64,000 nucleotides of DNA from Mesodorylaimus sp. YZB2_4 (Eukaryota; Nematoda; Enoplea; Dorylaimida; Dorylaimidae), in contig JASANH010000606.1 of NCBI GenBank assembly GCA_030248295.1, forward strand, positions 124,001 through 188,000, read 5' to 3'. The notes under the pieces were generated by a model that worked only from the letters and a program-made list of their open reading frames with translations, was not told the origin of the DNA and did no database searches. Below are positions 22,727-40,939 of this stretch, in pieces. The first letter of the stretch is position 1. Every line of letters starts with the position of its first letter. The translations under genes and the position numbers were made by a program.

Positions 22727-23473
22727 CAATCTTCGGCATTTATGTTGGGAATAATATTTTAAAATGGTACTGTGCATTCGAGGGTCGTGGCTCGTTTTAT
22801 GTAAATAGTGATCTTTGCCTCATCGCAGTGAACTTTAACCTTGTTTTAGGCCCCGAATGTATGTGCGCTTTGTGGAGCCTAGGTTGCAGGGCTTGATTAG
22901 ATTTGAGTTCGTATATGACCGCGTGAATTTCTTAGTCACAGGTTGATTGAGGGAGGCCTGAAATGCATTTGATATGTTTTCACTATGCTCTTTTCGATAA
23001 CTGATTTAGGCTTGATTGGTGTGGACTTTTAGGCTGGTGTTGTGTTCTTTCCTTTCATAAGGTCTCGCGTTTAACGCTTCTTGGTCCACTATGAATGAGA
23101 TCTCAGGTGTGGTTTTATGTTGGAATCGTATGGGGATAGTATTGAGTGTCCGATCTGTGCTCGTTGTACTGAAACTCGTTTTGATGGCAGTGCAGAGGGG
23201 TCGTCTCATGAGCAGTCCAGCAGGGGATCACTGCACAGTTGGGGCTGCCCTCAAGAGCACTTATTCCCACTGATGCTTACGTGCTGGAGGCCCACTCCAA
23301 CACGCTTGCATGGCCTAACTTCCAACCAATCACCTCAGCCTGGTCACGTGACGTGTCGCAGTGCGCACTACCAGACGCATGTGATTTGCGTTGCGAAAGC
23401 GGGCCCGTCAAGTCGCCGTGTCTTCGTCGCAAATTAGTGAACGCTTAGAAATTAATTAATTAATGGGATAAAC
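22727..23473. other. intergenic between BMPER and FEM1
   Basis: About 750 nt, T/G-rich on the plus strand up to about 23,200 and more balanced after. It should contain the BMPER 3' UTR (AATAAT near 22750 but no clean AATAAA) and the FEM1 promoter. ATTAATTAATTAAT lies just upstream of the FEM1 start (about 23452-23464). No gene is seen. Confidence 0.55.
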
Positions 23474-26197
<2,724 letters not shown>

Positions 26198-26772
26198 CAC
26201 GCGCGAGGCCAGTTTTGCATGACCGCACTGTGCAAGCAACACGCATGCGGGCTCTGGTGCTCATCATGTGATCGAGATACAAAAGCGATGGAGCGTTCGG
26301 TTTTCCATTTAGGTTTTTAGTGCTTTTTTCATTCGAAAGCTTTCGAGTTCTGCGCTGTAAACCTGCGATTTATGTAGTGACGTGTAATTGAAAGGAAATG
26401 TACTTGGTTCGGTGGCAATGGGCTATGCGTGGATAAGCCACGTTGGAAGACCATTGCAGTCCTCCATGGATGTCGGAGCCTCAAGGTGTCTTCACTAGCA
26501 CTAAAGACTGTGGCAAACCGAGAGCGGTTTCCCCTATGGACAGTGTGCAAGGCTCGAATGGGGACATTGACTGACTTTACGGAGATCCCGAAAAAGAACC
26601 CACCAGGTATCCACAAATGCAAATGACAACAATTATGCACTTTTTTACTGATGGCGCTTATGATTGGAAGAGCAAGTACAAGGCGGAGCCAAGCGCAAAC
26701 ATCGATGTGCTCGCCCAGTCATCCACTTTATGCAGACAGATCACAACCACCGCAATCAGAAATGAGTATCAA
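26198..26772. other. intergenic, convergent 3' ends
   Basis: About 575 nt between the stop codons of FEM1 (+) and the tail-anchored gene (-). It holds their 3' UTRs. No gene, RNA or repeat recognised. Confidence 0.6.
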
Positions 26773-29415
26773 CTAGGCACTGACGTAATAATGGACGCCC
26801 ATTCCAAAAAACCAGCCACTCACAAAGGCAGCCGCGACTGCGATGACCAAAATCACTATCCGTCGCCGTCTTCTAGCAAAGCCTCGTCGCGCGCTCTGCT
26901 TACGATCAGTCTGAGCTTTGGATTTCACAGTTGACTTGGCCGAACTGGCGGCCGTCTTCTTCGCCTGTCTGTCGCTGTCCGAACTGCTCCCCTTCGATCG
27001 CCCCGATTTCACTTGCACCGGAATGTACCCTTCGTCGATCGGATCCGACTTTGCCGGCTCATCGGGGACTCCCGCCTCCGGCAGTTTTAATTTCGGGCTT
27101 TTGGCACCTGAAACGAGGAATCCGAGGTCGCGTCCCCGCCCTTCCGATCCGACCACGTACCTGGACCAACCGTACTTTTCTTTTTCCCCGCCATTCCGCT
27201 CCCTTTTTTGGGTCCGGGTTTCGGAACAGGGGTCGCCGACTTGCCCGCGTTGACCTTCTTGGTCGGAGCCTCTGAAAAGAGCCTGCGATGAATAAGCCAG
27301 TCAGTTGGTCACCCGTGCAGACATACTCGTGGCCGCCTTCATTCTCGTCCAGACCAGCCCCGCCCGCGGATGACCCACTGCTGCCGTCCAAGCCAGCCAG
27401 ACAACTGCCAGTGTAAAATGAACCAGCGATTAGAGGACCCTGGCCAGACTGCTCGGCCAGAGGGTAGACTTATGGCCAAACAGGTCTTCACTGTTCCGAT
27501 GACCCTCCTCGCCCTGAGATGCTTTTTGCTTGTCCACCGATCGTATCCTCCTCGCCATCCGAAATGTCCACTACGAGTCACCCGACACATTTCACGACTG
27601 GGTCAAGACTGCTCCCTGGATGGGTGGAGTGTCGGCAGCGGGGTCCATTTACTGTCTCCACGTCCCTCCAGTCAACAACTCACAGTTCACACACACGGCA
27701 CAAACTGGTCATGGTCAGATCGTCGCTCACTCTTTTCTCGAACTGCCCCTCTCCTTCGGACGCACGGTCACTCGCACGTTGAACGTCAGCTTGACGGGCG
27801 TCTTCCCTCCGCCGCTCCCGGCCACGGCGGGCGCGGCTTGCGTCTTCGGCACGCTCTCGACTGGTCGCTTCTCGGACTCGGGTGCCGGAATTTTCTTCGG
27901 CTGATCAGTCTCGGATGCGACTTGGCCCCTGGGTGGACTCGACAGTCCGAGTTCGCTCTCGCCAGGCTGCGATTGAGGCGAGCTGAGCTCCACGCCGGCT
28001 GGTTTAGTTTCGGGACTTCCGATTGGACTCTGGTTGACATCGGCTGGCTGACTGGCGCTCGGACTCCAAAGTTCGATTTTGGCCGCATGCGGACTCACCC
28101 TGTGTTCCTCTTCTCCCTCTCCTGACTCGACGAGGGGAGGCGTCTAAACCGGAATCGAGACTCGGAGTCTAGCCAGTCGAGGATGTGGCGCCTCACCTCG
28201 GCCGACTGTGCGGGGGAGTCGGCGCTGCGATCACTGTCGGCGACGACCGACTCGAAGGCGAGTGGCACACGCGCCCCCGAAGGCCAAGTGGGTGCGTCCT
28301 AGGCAGTGTCAGAAGGCGAATCTGGCGACAGGACCAACTCGGAAGACTCACCGAATCGGCCGATGGAGCCTGTTGGGTCGGTTCCGTTGTTAGGACCAGC
28401 ACCGGAGCTCGATCAACGTTCGCATTCGGGTCGTCGTTGGTGGTCTGGAAAAGGAGCGAGTGCAGATCGGGAGAAGCGTGGCAAGGAGCTTACCAGGGAT
28501 GTGCCAACGCCCGAGCTCCCACGTTGCTCTGGTTCGTCCTCGATGCGCGGCTCGCGAGGTTCTTCTCGTCGCTTTCTGTCGGGACCGCAGCACCGCGTCG
28601 AGACCAAAAGGTGTTCCCCAGCCGCGTTTTGCAAGATTCGAAGTTGGCACCCGGAATCCTTTGTGATCTCGAGCAGCCGTCCGCCGTCGGCCAGGCGTTT
28701 CATCTGAGACACAGTTGCTGAGTCGGAAGAGTGCAGGGCGGGAGGAGACGACTCACCGTCAAGTGCGGGCTAACTTCTTGCACCTCGATGACATTGTACT
28801 TTTGAGTTGGCGCCCCTTCGTTTGTCGACCAGCCTCGCGACGATTCGTGCTCGACCTCTTCAGGGCGCTCTTCCGAGCCACCGTCTTCCTCAGTCTGAAT
28901 AGATCCAAGTGGGCGCGAGCATATTAATTGTAGCAAGCGTAGCTCACTCCAGTCTTCGCCTGTCCTTGATCGGTGGCTGGCTTCGGCTTGAGGAGGACTT
29001 GAATATCGCCCGTGCTCTTCTTTCGGAGACTACGGACCTTCAGCTCGTTTAAGGGCGGCACGGAGCTGAGGTGGTCGCACCGGCGGTTGATCAGGTGGTG
29101 TTTGCGCATTTCGATTTCGTCCCAGGGCATGTGGCGCGACCCGAATGGGAGGCTGCTGTCTTTGTCCTGGAAGTAGCTGGGATGAGGTCTGCAGGCGGGG
29201 CAGCATTCCTGCAGCAGCTTGTTCACGAAATCGGCGTCCTCGATGACCACGGGACTCGACCTCTGCAAAGCAAGGATCTGCGATGGCTCGAAGCGGGGGG
29301 GGGCGCACAAAATGCCCACTCCTTGCGAGCTACCAGACAGAGGGCTCGGTTCTTCGATTTCGATCGCCATCGGACGCCTCAAGGCTCGCGGACGGGAGCT
29401 TCGTCGCACAGCCAT
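26773..29415 (-). CDS. unrecognised tail-anchored membrane protein
   Basis: A multi-exon gene of no family I know. Supported exons, in transcript order: 28948-29415, 28757-28894, 28494-28703, 28352-28444, 28197-28298, 28143 to about 27729, then, after an unresolved middle (about 27272-27728), 27161-27271 and 26773-27107. The first five junctions are all phase 0. The N-terminal exon has a Cys-rich stretch (ECCPACRPHP), a basic helix and KSTGDIQVLLKPKP. The third exon has MKRLADGGRLLEIT. The rest is Pro/Ser/Glu/Lys-rich and likely disordered. It ends with a basic anchor RRRRR, one hydrophobic helix (VILVIAVAAAFVSGWFFGMG) and a six-residue tail, the layout of a C-tail-anchored protein facing the cytosol. 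The start could lie further up: an open exon at 29585-29499 splices in frame to 29415. Exon 28143-27729 also contains a possible donor at 28098 that would shorten it. Confidence 0.6.
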
Positions 29416-30842
29416 CTGAAATAAAAAGCCAGCGCGTTATCGAAATCATAAGTGACGAATGGTCTGGTGTACAGCTTGTCGATTCGTTGACCCCTTACCA
29501 CGGACTTGTTGCACGGGTGCTGAATGGGGAGACGTGAAACCGGCCGATCTGCGATGCGGACGATGAGCGAAATGACGAAGAGCATGTCTACGTTCTCTTA
29601 TCATTAGCTTTACACTGCTTGGGTGCGAGGCTCATAGGCCCGTTATTACTAACCCCGTTGACCGATCGCTCTTGAGCCGCCCCATCTCCAGTGCATTGAT
29701 TGTACGACCACACTGCACAGGGATTGTTGCTAAAAAATTAGCCTAGCCTGATTTTGGGCCGAGTGGAATGTGGAAAGCAGTGTTTTACTTGACGCAGCGA
29801 ATAGCCTCTGGTCGGCATGACACACTTTACATGCACAAATGTACGTTACATCGAACAGAGACTTGCATTTCTATGCTCTGCTTTCACAAACACCATATTT
29901 GCTTCATACTCATCACACCGTCTTCGTCTCCGCACAAGACAAAGCCGTTCATAACGCTCATCACCGTTCTCACAAAAGCTTTAACACAAGTTTCAATGGA
30001 AAAATAAAAAATTCGCCATGAAGCGACCACTGCAATGGTCGACTTGGAGGGCGAGCACTCACGCGCACGTAGCATACACCACGTAAATATGCCAGGAGGC
30101 TAAGTACATAAGCGCATAAGCGCGTTACATGTTCACGCAGCCCAGACAAATAGATTCGACCCTAACTCGTCCACATAGCATTTCCCTACTCGCCTACCCC
30201 CCGCTATATACAAACACCAAAACCACGCAAACCGGCGCTTCCACTTCAAGCGTAAAATTATGACTTCTATATAGACTATGATAAATATATATAACGGCCA
30301 CAACAAATCAACAGCGCGCAAACCGCACTAGCACAAAATAATTCAAAACCATAGCTACCCACTCGCTAAGAAATGTCCCACGGAAAATAAAAATATAAAA
30401 CCAACCCTTCCGCCGACAAAAACCGAGGACTCTAATCATAGATACTCTAAAACTCCATCTTCCAAACTGATTCTACATTTGACTCGAATACAGATTACTG
30501 AAACAACTCTTTGGTATGCACTTCCCAAAAATATTGATCTCTCCTTCTACGCAACAAACCCACTTCCACCCAAACTTACAAAAGCCAAGACGTAGAAAAA
30601 CAAAACCAGGCCGAACTCATACTCTGCCGTACACCTACGCAACCAACAATAATGGGCGGAAGGATCAATTAAAGACGGAACCCAGACTCCGCCCACCGCA
30701 ACAAGCACAAACAGGCGCGACATGTTCTACCTGCTTGCGTAATCCATTCTCTTTGTTTCCGATTTTCGTCCCTCTACGGGACGCTAATGACCAATAACTG
30801 CACGACAGCGCGAATAGCAAAATAGCCATGCGGGCGTCGCTG
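29416..30842. other. intergenic upstream of tail-anchored gene and downstream of G-alpha-s
   Basis: The part to about 29,600 may be a 5' exon of the tail-anchored gene. From about 29,750 the plus strand becomes A/C-rich: 30181-30240 holds 26 C and 6 G. The same bias covers the G-alpha-s gene, so this is probably its 3' UTR or trailing transcript. No gene is seen. Confidence 0.55.
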
Positions 30843-34457
<3,615 letters not shown>

Positions 34458-37400
34458 GTTGACCAAGGCCACAAAATATCCAAGCCACCACTAGGACAAT
34501 ATCAAAATACAAAGTGTCCGATCGATATTTCCCCAAAACTGTAAATCCAGCTGGCGCAATTTCACGTCAATTCGATTTCGACACGCACAAAATCCACAAC
34601 TTGCCGTTTTCTAATCAGTGAACAATCGTCGATTGATCACGAGCGCCAACTTGCAAAACGCTGACACCGAATGGACTGAAATTTTCAATCAAAAGCCAAT
34701 GTAGTCGCCCGATTATTTTCCAGCAGGCGGCCGAAATAAGCCCATTGCCCGCTAATCAATGCAGTAGGGTACGTGCGAGCCCTGAATCACGCGATTCAAA
34801 TTTCGATGCGACGGACTGCTTATTGTTCGATTTCCAAACTTAAATACGGAAGTTCAACTCGAGTGGATGGATTCAAATAATATCGAACGAAGAAATGTAT
34901 CAGCCGACTGCCACGATAAACACTGTGCTTCTCGTTCAATGATTGTATTTCCTCGAACAAAAGGAAATTAGCACGCGCCTAAAATGCAATAAAATAATCT
35001 TTAGAGGCGCAAGCCTGCAAGGATCCAAGTTCGCGCCACGGCTGACGCGAACGAGACCTCGTCGGACATCGCAACTACCCAAGCTTATCATCGGCGATGA
35101 GTGGATTATGGTCGCAAACAGCACTCGGGAATCAGGTAGCCGGGAAGCAAGGTAGCTAGGCGCTCACCTCCCACAGCCCCTGCAGAATATACGGACTAAA
35201 TATAGGAGAATGGTAGACACCGCCGTCATTATCACGATCGTACATGACAAAAGGAATTAGCATTCGACTCCTCGTCCATCCGATCACGACGCCAGCTTAT
35301 TATTAGTATCAGTCACTTATGCCAGCGTCAATGCTGTTGCACAACTATGCGACGACTGCGAACAAGGGAGACGGGAGAAAAAGACTAGTGAAAGAGAGGA
35401 AGAAAAATCGTCACACAAACGCCGCGTTTACGTACGCATAGTCGAGGAATGGCTCCGGCAGGGGAAAAAAGAAGGCCAAGCCGAGGCTCTCTCAGCCGGG
35501 TCATTGAAGCATCGGGCGCCGGAACAAGCCGCCGGCGTCCTGAAGACGCCGAGTCTTCGATTTTCCTGTGTGTAAAAGGAAGGCAAAACTGGGAGCCCTT
35601 TCACAAAGGACGAAGCGGCGGCGAATACGCAGCATCTGCTTTAGAATGCCAACACGACAACGACCAACTTAAACGGAGAGGAAGAAGACGAAGACGGGAA
35701 AGAACGATCCTCTGCGCCGCTGAAACACGATCGACCCAACAACTGACTGCGCGCGCGCATTTCTTCACTTCTATCAACAGCAGCGCTCGCTCTCGCGTTT
35801 TCGGGGCGGTGCCTATCGGCGAAGACAGCGATGAACGCCCTCACTCCACAAAATGACTAGACCGTGGCCTAGGCTAACATTCGGCCATCGTAATAGCTGG
35901 CCACCAAGCGCGTTACTGGAGTCCCTCCAAAGTCATCCACCTATCACTCGTCCCAATCCATTAACGTCGACAGTGGCATTCAAGCAATATCATGGATAAG
36001 ACCGCCCGGCAAGACCAGTCCACCACGCACGCAGCATCGTTTTGTGCAGACGGGTTGCAGGCAGCAAACGCCTTCGAGACCTTGGCATACCTGTTGCACC
36101 CCAGGCCTTGCAAAAGTGCTACGACGAAGCGCTGCGAAAATGAACAATGTGTTACGGCCCAGGCGCCAGCGAAATGCTACCAAACGCATTCCTTACTTTA
36201 AAAGAAGCAACCCCGACGACAAGACGAGACGAGATAGCGTTTAGCGTCGTCCATGTAGCTGCGTATCAGCACGTATCAGGCGATATACCTAATGGTCTAT
36301 TCGCGATTTGGCCTTGTCCCGTCGTCAAGTTCGATAACTAGAGCCGCAAAAACTAATTACTTTCATCGCCGCCTCCCTCTCTTTCCTTTGTCGCTACGCA
36401 CGCAAGAATAGCTGCCTTTTCTCACTTGCCACTCTCCATCTTTGTTATGCGGAAGCCGATCCACACTGATAAAAACTTCCGAATCGTTGCACTCCAACTG
36501 CTCCGTAACAGAAACGCCCGACATGGAGACCAATTTCAGCATTCGCAAACCACAGCCGGTTCAAACATTACCACAGATGACCAAAATTTTGGAAAGAAAA
36601 ATACAGTTATTTTTTGCAGGGATAGCGTATTTGGTAATAACGCCGCTGTACGCAACAGCAAACGAATTACGGCCAGAAAGTGAGCTAGGAGCAATCAAAA
36701 TCCACGCAAAATTATCTTCAGCTTTCGCAGTCGGAGGCCAACTAAAAACCAGGACGGACCGGTATCCCATAAATTTGGTGCGAAACTAGTTTTGGCTTAC
36801 TAGCGATTAACATTTACTGTATGCCACAATGACAATTGTTGGCCCCTGTTCTCCGCACCGGGCCCCCTATCGTACTGGAAAGGCGACATATAATAGCCTA
36901 AACGAAACTAGCACCACCAGTCTCCCAAGCTCAACCCCAGTACGCTCTCGTACCATCCCCCGACCCTTCCAAGTAATGCAAACGCCAAGAAAGGAAAAAC
37001 TGACGCCACCACCCACTGATACTCGGCTCGGCTTGCATAACGCACCAAAACTCGCAGAAATCATCGACGAGAGCGTCATGCGGACACCTGAACTAAACTT
37101 CCTCCAGCGGCGTAGGTACGCCAATCGCTTTCCTCGAAATCCTTACCGTCCAAATCCCACGCACCTTTTCACGTCGGAGCTCTCTACTCATTCAACAAAA
37201 AATTGTCGAGCACAGCGACCGATCATTGATAAAAAAACATCCACCTATGCACGACATGAAATTCGATTCTTGGCGCGCCACAGTCCGAAATCCACACCGT
37301 CTATTGGCCCACCGCCATTTTCGGCCCTATCTAAATATTTTACACTATGCATTTTGGTAAAAGCATGCCCAGGAACCGAAAAATTGCTAGTTGGCACGTA

Positions 37401-38733
37401 AAATCAGTAGGGTTTTCTTTTGTCGCCAGCGCACGCACATCTTTGGGCTAATGTTTCTAAATTTAGCTCTGCGGGACCATTTCCGTAGTTTATGCCATGT
37501 CATAAGCAGCTTTGATATAAGCAGTCTCGTCTCGGAGCAGATGCGCCAAGCCTGAAAGTCGTAAGAGGGTTCTTTGAAGTTGGGTAAAAAATGAAGAGGA
37601 GCTGCTATCGCCGAGGGCCTCAAACATCAGTCGTACATTCCACGGCAAGTGGTGCAGGTCGCAACTAGTGGGTTTTGCCCGTCTCCTGCTGGACAAGCAA
37701 GATTCTGTGCTGCTATGGCAACTCGACATGCGGATGATGACATACCCAGGATGTGTTTGCGCCACACATAGAGGCAGTATGAAGGATAGCATGTACCATG
37801 CACACGACGAGACCAGCCGACAGAGACTTCGTGATTACATCGTCATTACAAGGCCATTCGCAGAGGACTGAACTGGACCCACGGATACGCTGACACGGAT
37901 AAACGGACCCACCTTGCGCGTACGGACAGCTGCCAACGTGATTCTTCGGGGGCACCTAATCGGCATCACCTTACACTGCGCTGTTTGTACACGCTGATCC
38001 GATATAGATCAGACAGATCGCATTGACTCATGCTGTTGTGCGGAAGGCAGCCTGAGCATAAGTACCTTTGGTGGAAATCAGTTCGTCCGCTTCGCTATAT
38101 GGTTTTTGGACTCTCACTCCACATGGTTTTTGGCCAAACCTTCCAGCCGTGTTGGGACCATCCACTCCCGCGCCCGTCCTCTCTCCCCTTGGAACACCTC
38201 CACGTTGGGACATCCTGGAGAGTTTGGACGAGGGAGTGTGTGCGAACCCTATCCGTGAGCTCGTCTGGCTCCCGCCTCTCTAGTCGGAACACCACGATGG
38301 TAGTGGCTGGTAGTGCAAGGTCAGCGAGAGATGTTTCAAGAACCCTCCGCGATTGACGAGCCCAGCCGCCCTACCCAGCAGCTTGCGGCCAGCACAACTT
38401 GGTTGAGTAGACTCACTATAATGGAGAGAAGGGGCAAGCACCAAATCACTTATTGCTGAGTGTGAGAGCACATGAATATCAACACCAACATCCCAAACAG
38501 TGAAAAACTTGAACAACGCGAATCGTGAAACAAAGCCACTACCGATCACAAGCCTTCTTTGTCCTGTACAGGAAACAGGGCAAGATAGAAGTACATACGC
38601 CAGTCAATGGCGCCCCACAAACATCCCAAACAAGGCATTCATAACAAGCACAAGAAAACTGGCGCCAAACGCTCAACGTAAAATTCAACAGTGATAATAA
38701 GACTTGATCAACATGGGTTCAACTCATCGAGGC
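34458..38733. other. intergenic upstream of G-alpha-s
   Basis: About 4.3 kb. From 34,458 to about 37,400 the plus strand stays A/C-rich (G/T-rich on the G-alpha-s sense strand), so a long 5' leader or first intron of that gene is likely. A GC-richer stretch at about 35,420-35,850 may be a promoter-like island; its open frame (35449-35856, +) lacks homology and splice support. From about 37,450 composition is balanced. ATGGTTTTTGG occurs twice at 38098 and 38124. No gene supported. Confidence 0.5.
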
Positions 38734-40939
38734 TCACACATTGGCACTGCCGTCACCTCCGTCCTGTGTGCCACTGGCAGGTGCCATTTCGGAACTTGCT
38801 GGAACTTCGACAGCGCTGATGGTGCCATCTTTGGCCACGCACGCTTGGAATTGTTTGTGGAAAGGCAGCAAATGGCCGCGTTGACGACGAGAGTAGTAAC
38901 AGTAACTGAGGTAACCAGCGAAGACGGCCAACCAGGAAATCATGATCAAAACGCCAAATGTGCGGGGATCTGGCAGAATAATGACCAAGACGCTCTTGAC
39001 TATGTTCATGACGTTGTTGAGAGAACTCTGGACTCCGTTCACCACACCACGTTCGTGCTCGGCTACGTGCTCTTGGAAGATCTGCGAAATGGATAAGTCG
39101 GCCATCCATAGACCTGAAATGGAGGAATGCGTCAGTGCTAGTCAGGTTGTTGGCACGAATGGGTGGCACACACAAGCCCATGATCAGGTTGGCCACCTTG
39201 TATGAGACCGTCGATAGCAGCCACCCTCAGTGTTTGACTCACCCATTCTCGACAGCACAATGCCAGTTATGAAGGCCGTCAACGAGCACTTCGATACGTG
39301 TCTCCAATCAGCATTGACAGTTCCATTGATGCACGGCGTGGGAAGAGCAGACGCGTGTTGCAACGCATATTTCTCATCTTCTGTAAAACTGCCCGCCCAC
39401 GTTCCAGCCGTGCCATTGCAATGCGGGACCGATTCGGCCCGACCCCTGAAGACAGCTGAGGGGTCGAAATTGCTTCCAGGCAACCAGATCGAGGCAACAG
39501 GTAAAAGCAGACACAGCCACTCTGTGGTCAGCGATATCAGGCCAGTTCGATCCACTCCAACACGTCGACGCAAACGAGGATACACCACACTGCCGATAAT
39601 GCCCATGACAGCACCCACTCCTCGACACGCAGCGATCAGATTCTCCGGCATGCCCAACGAGAGGACGTAGACGGTGGTGATGCCGTCAAAGGACAAGACG
39701 GTCAAGTAGAGCGAGGCCAGTGCCAGCCCCGCCGGCAACACTGCCTGACTGAAATAAGTGGAATAGCCATCGTAGATCGAATGCAACCCCGCTCTCAAGG
39801 CTGAACAGCACTGCACGCATTTGTTGGACGCTTGACCAGTGGCTTCTTCATAGGTGGGAAGAGATAAGATTGCTGGCCCTTGATCGGCGGGTGTCTCGGC
39901 CAGTGCTTGCCCTTCAGCAACTTCACTTTCATCAATCCCTGCAAAACCTGCGTTGGCAAATATTTTTTGTATCAGGACACTAGGCAGCTTACCCTCTGCA
40001 CGATCTTGGCTCGACTCCCCAGGCTGCCGCCTGCGGGCTTTGAGAGCCAAGGCGGGACACGAGTTGTAGACGGCCAACAGCATGAAGTACTCAATGACGA
40101 ATGAACCCATGTTCCAAAACCCGATGAATGCGCATCCCCAACCAGTGCCGAATGATGACATAACTTGTCCAGCAAGTAGCGGGCTTAGCACCATGGCCGT
40201 CATGTCGATTCGGACCATCATGGCATTGACACCTGAAACGGGTACTTTTATGCTATTCAGGTACATCGGAGGCGAGTGCCACTAATCGTGAGTGCCCCCA
40301 CACTCGCTCCGACTTACCTGCCAGTTTCTCTTTGTCCGACCCGCATATGACCACCACCCAATCCTTGGTGACGATGATTTTCGTAGCCACGTTGGCCAGG
40401 ACACTAAGAGCACATAAAATGATACTCAGCGAAATCATAAGAGTCGATAATGCCCCATTCCAGATGAGATCGATATCCTTTCCAAAGAACAATATGGCCA
40501 CCAAAATGGCAGCCGATAAAGCAACAGTCGAGTTGTTCGCGATCAAAGATATTCTCGCAGCTGAAAACAAAAATGGACGATTCTCCAAAAACCAAATTAT
40601 AATTGAGCCAACCTTTTCCCTACCTCTCAATCGTTTGGTCTTGTCCACCCATCTGCCGATGAGGGAGGCCAGCAATAACACTGTAACCGAATTGACCAGC
40701 CCGCTGGCAGCTGTGTATTGCAGATCGCCGCCGATCACCCCCAAAGCGATACTCAGTGCAAATGCCCACATTCGATCGCCCTGGCAAACAGTCCGTTAGA
40801 CCCCTTGCAAAACCGCAGGATCGCAGCTTACCCATGCCGATAAGAAGTAACTGCAATAAAGCTTGAATCGAGATCTCGCCAGGAACATTTTGAAACGTTT
40901 GGATCGACTGGGCGACTCGACGACCGGTGGTTCTTCCAT
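38734..40939 (-). CDS. SLC40A1: ferroportin-like iron exporter (SLC40A1 family)
   Basis: A 12-helix MFS-fold plasma-membrane transporter; ferroportins export Fe2+ from cells. Six exons (40832-40939, 40624-40780, 40318-40560, 39993-40232, 39243-39947, 38734-39113) give 610 residues. Matches include SAWGDRMWAFAL, GRWVDKTKRL, KDWVVVICG, the long cytosolic loop after VKAR-like KARRRQ, LASLYLTVLSFDGITTVY, RTGLIS, and LWMADLSISQIFQEHV..ERGVVNGVQSS. Metal ligands of human ferroportin fall as follows: Asp39 is kept (about 38), His43 is Ala (about 42), Cys326, also the hepcidin contact, is Gly (about 338), and His507 aligns with Tyr in AGYLSYCY. Asp181 is kept. So the family is clear but the iron sites are not intact. 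Introns are 45-130 nt; two (45 and 63 nt) are in frame without stops. I saw no iron-responsive hairpin just upstream of the start. Confidence 0.93.

Noticed and set aside
27161-27391. Minus-strand 110-codon frame as a separate gene
   Set aside because: It overlaps the penultimate exon of the tail-anchored gene in another frame; the splice-consistent frame (KKVNAGKSATPVPKPG) fits the gene better.
35449-35856. 135-codon plus-strand frame, Arg/Ser/Glu-rich
   Set aside because: It sits in the GC-rich island upstream of G-alpha-s, where stops are rare; no homology or splice sites in phase.
38030-38356. Overlapping open frames around the doubled ATGGTTTTTGG
   Set aside because: Frames are open on both strands at once and none has recognisable homology; the doubling is only 11 nt.
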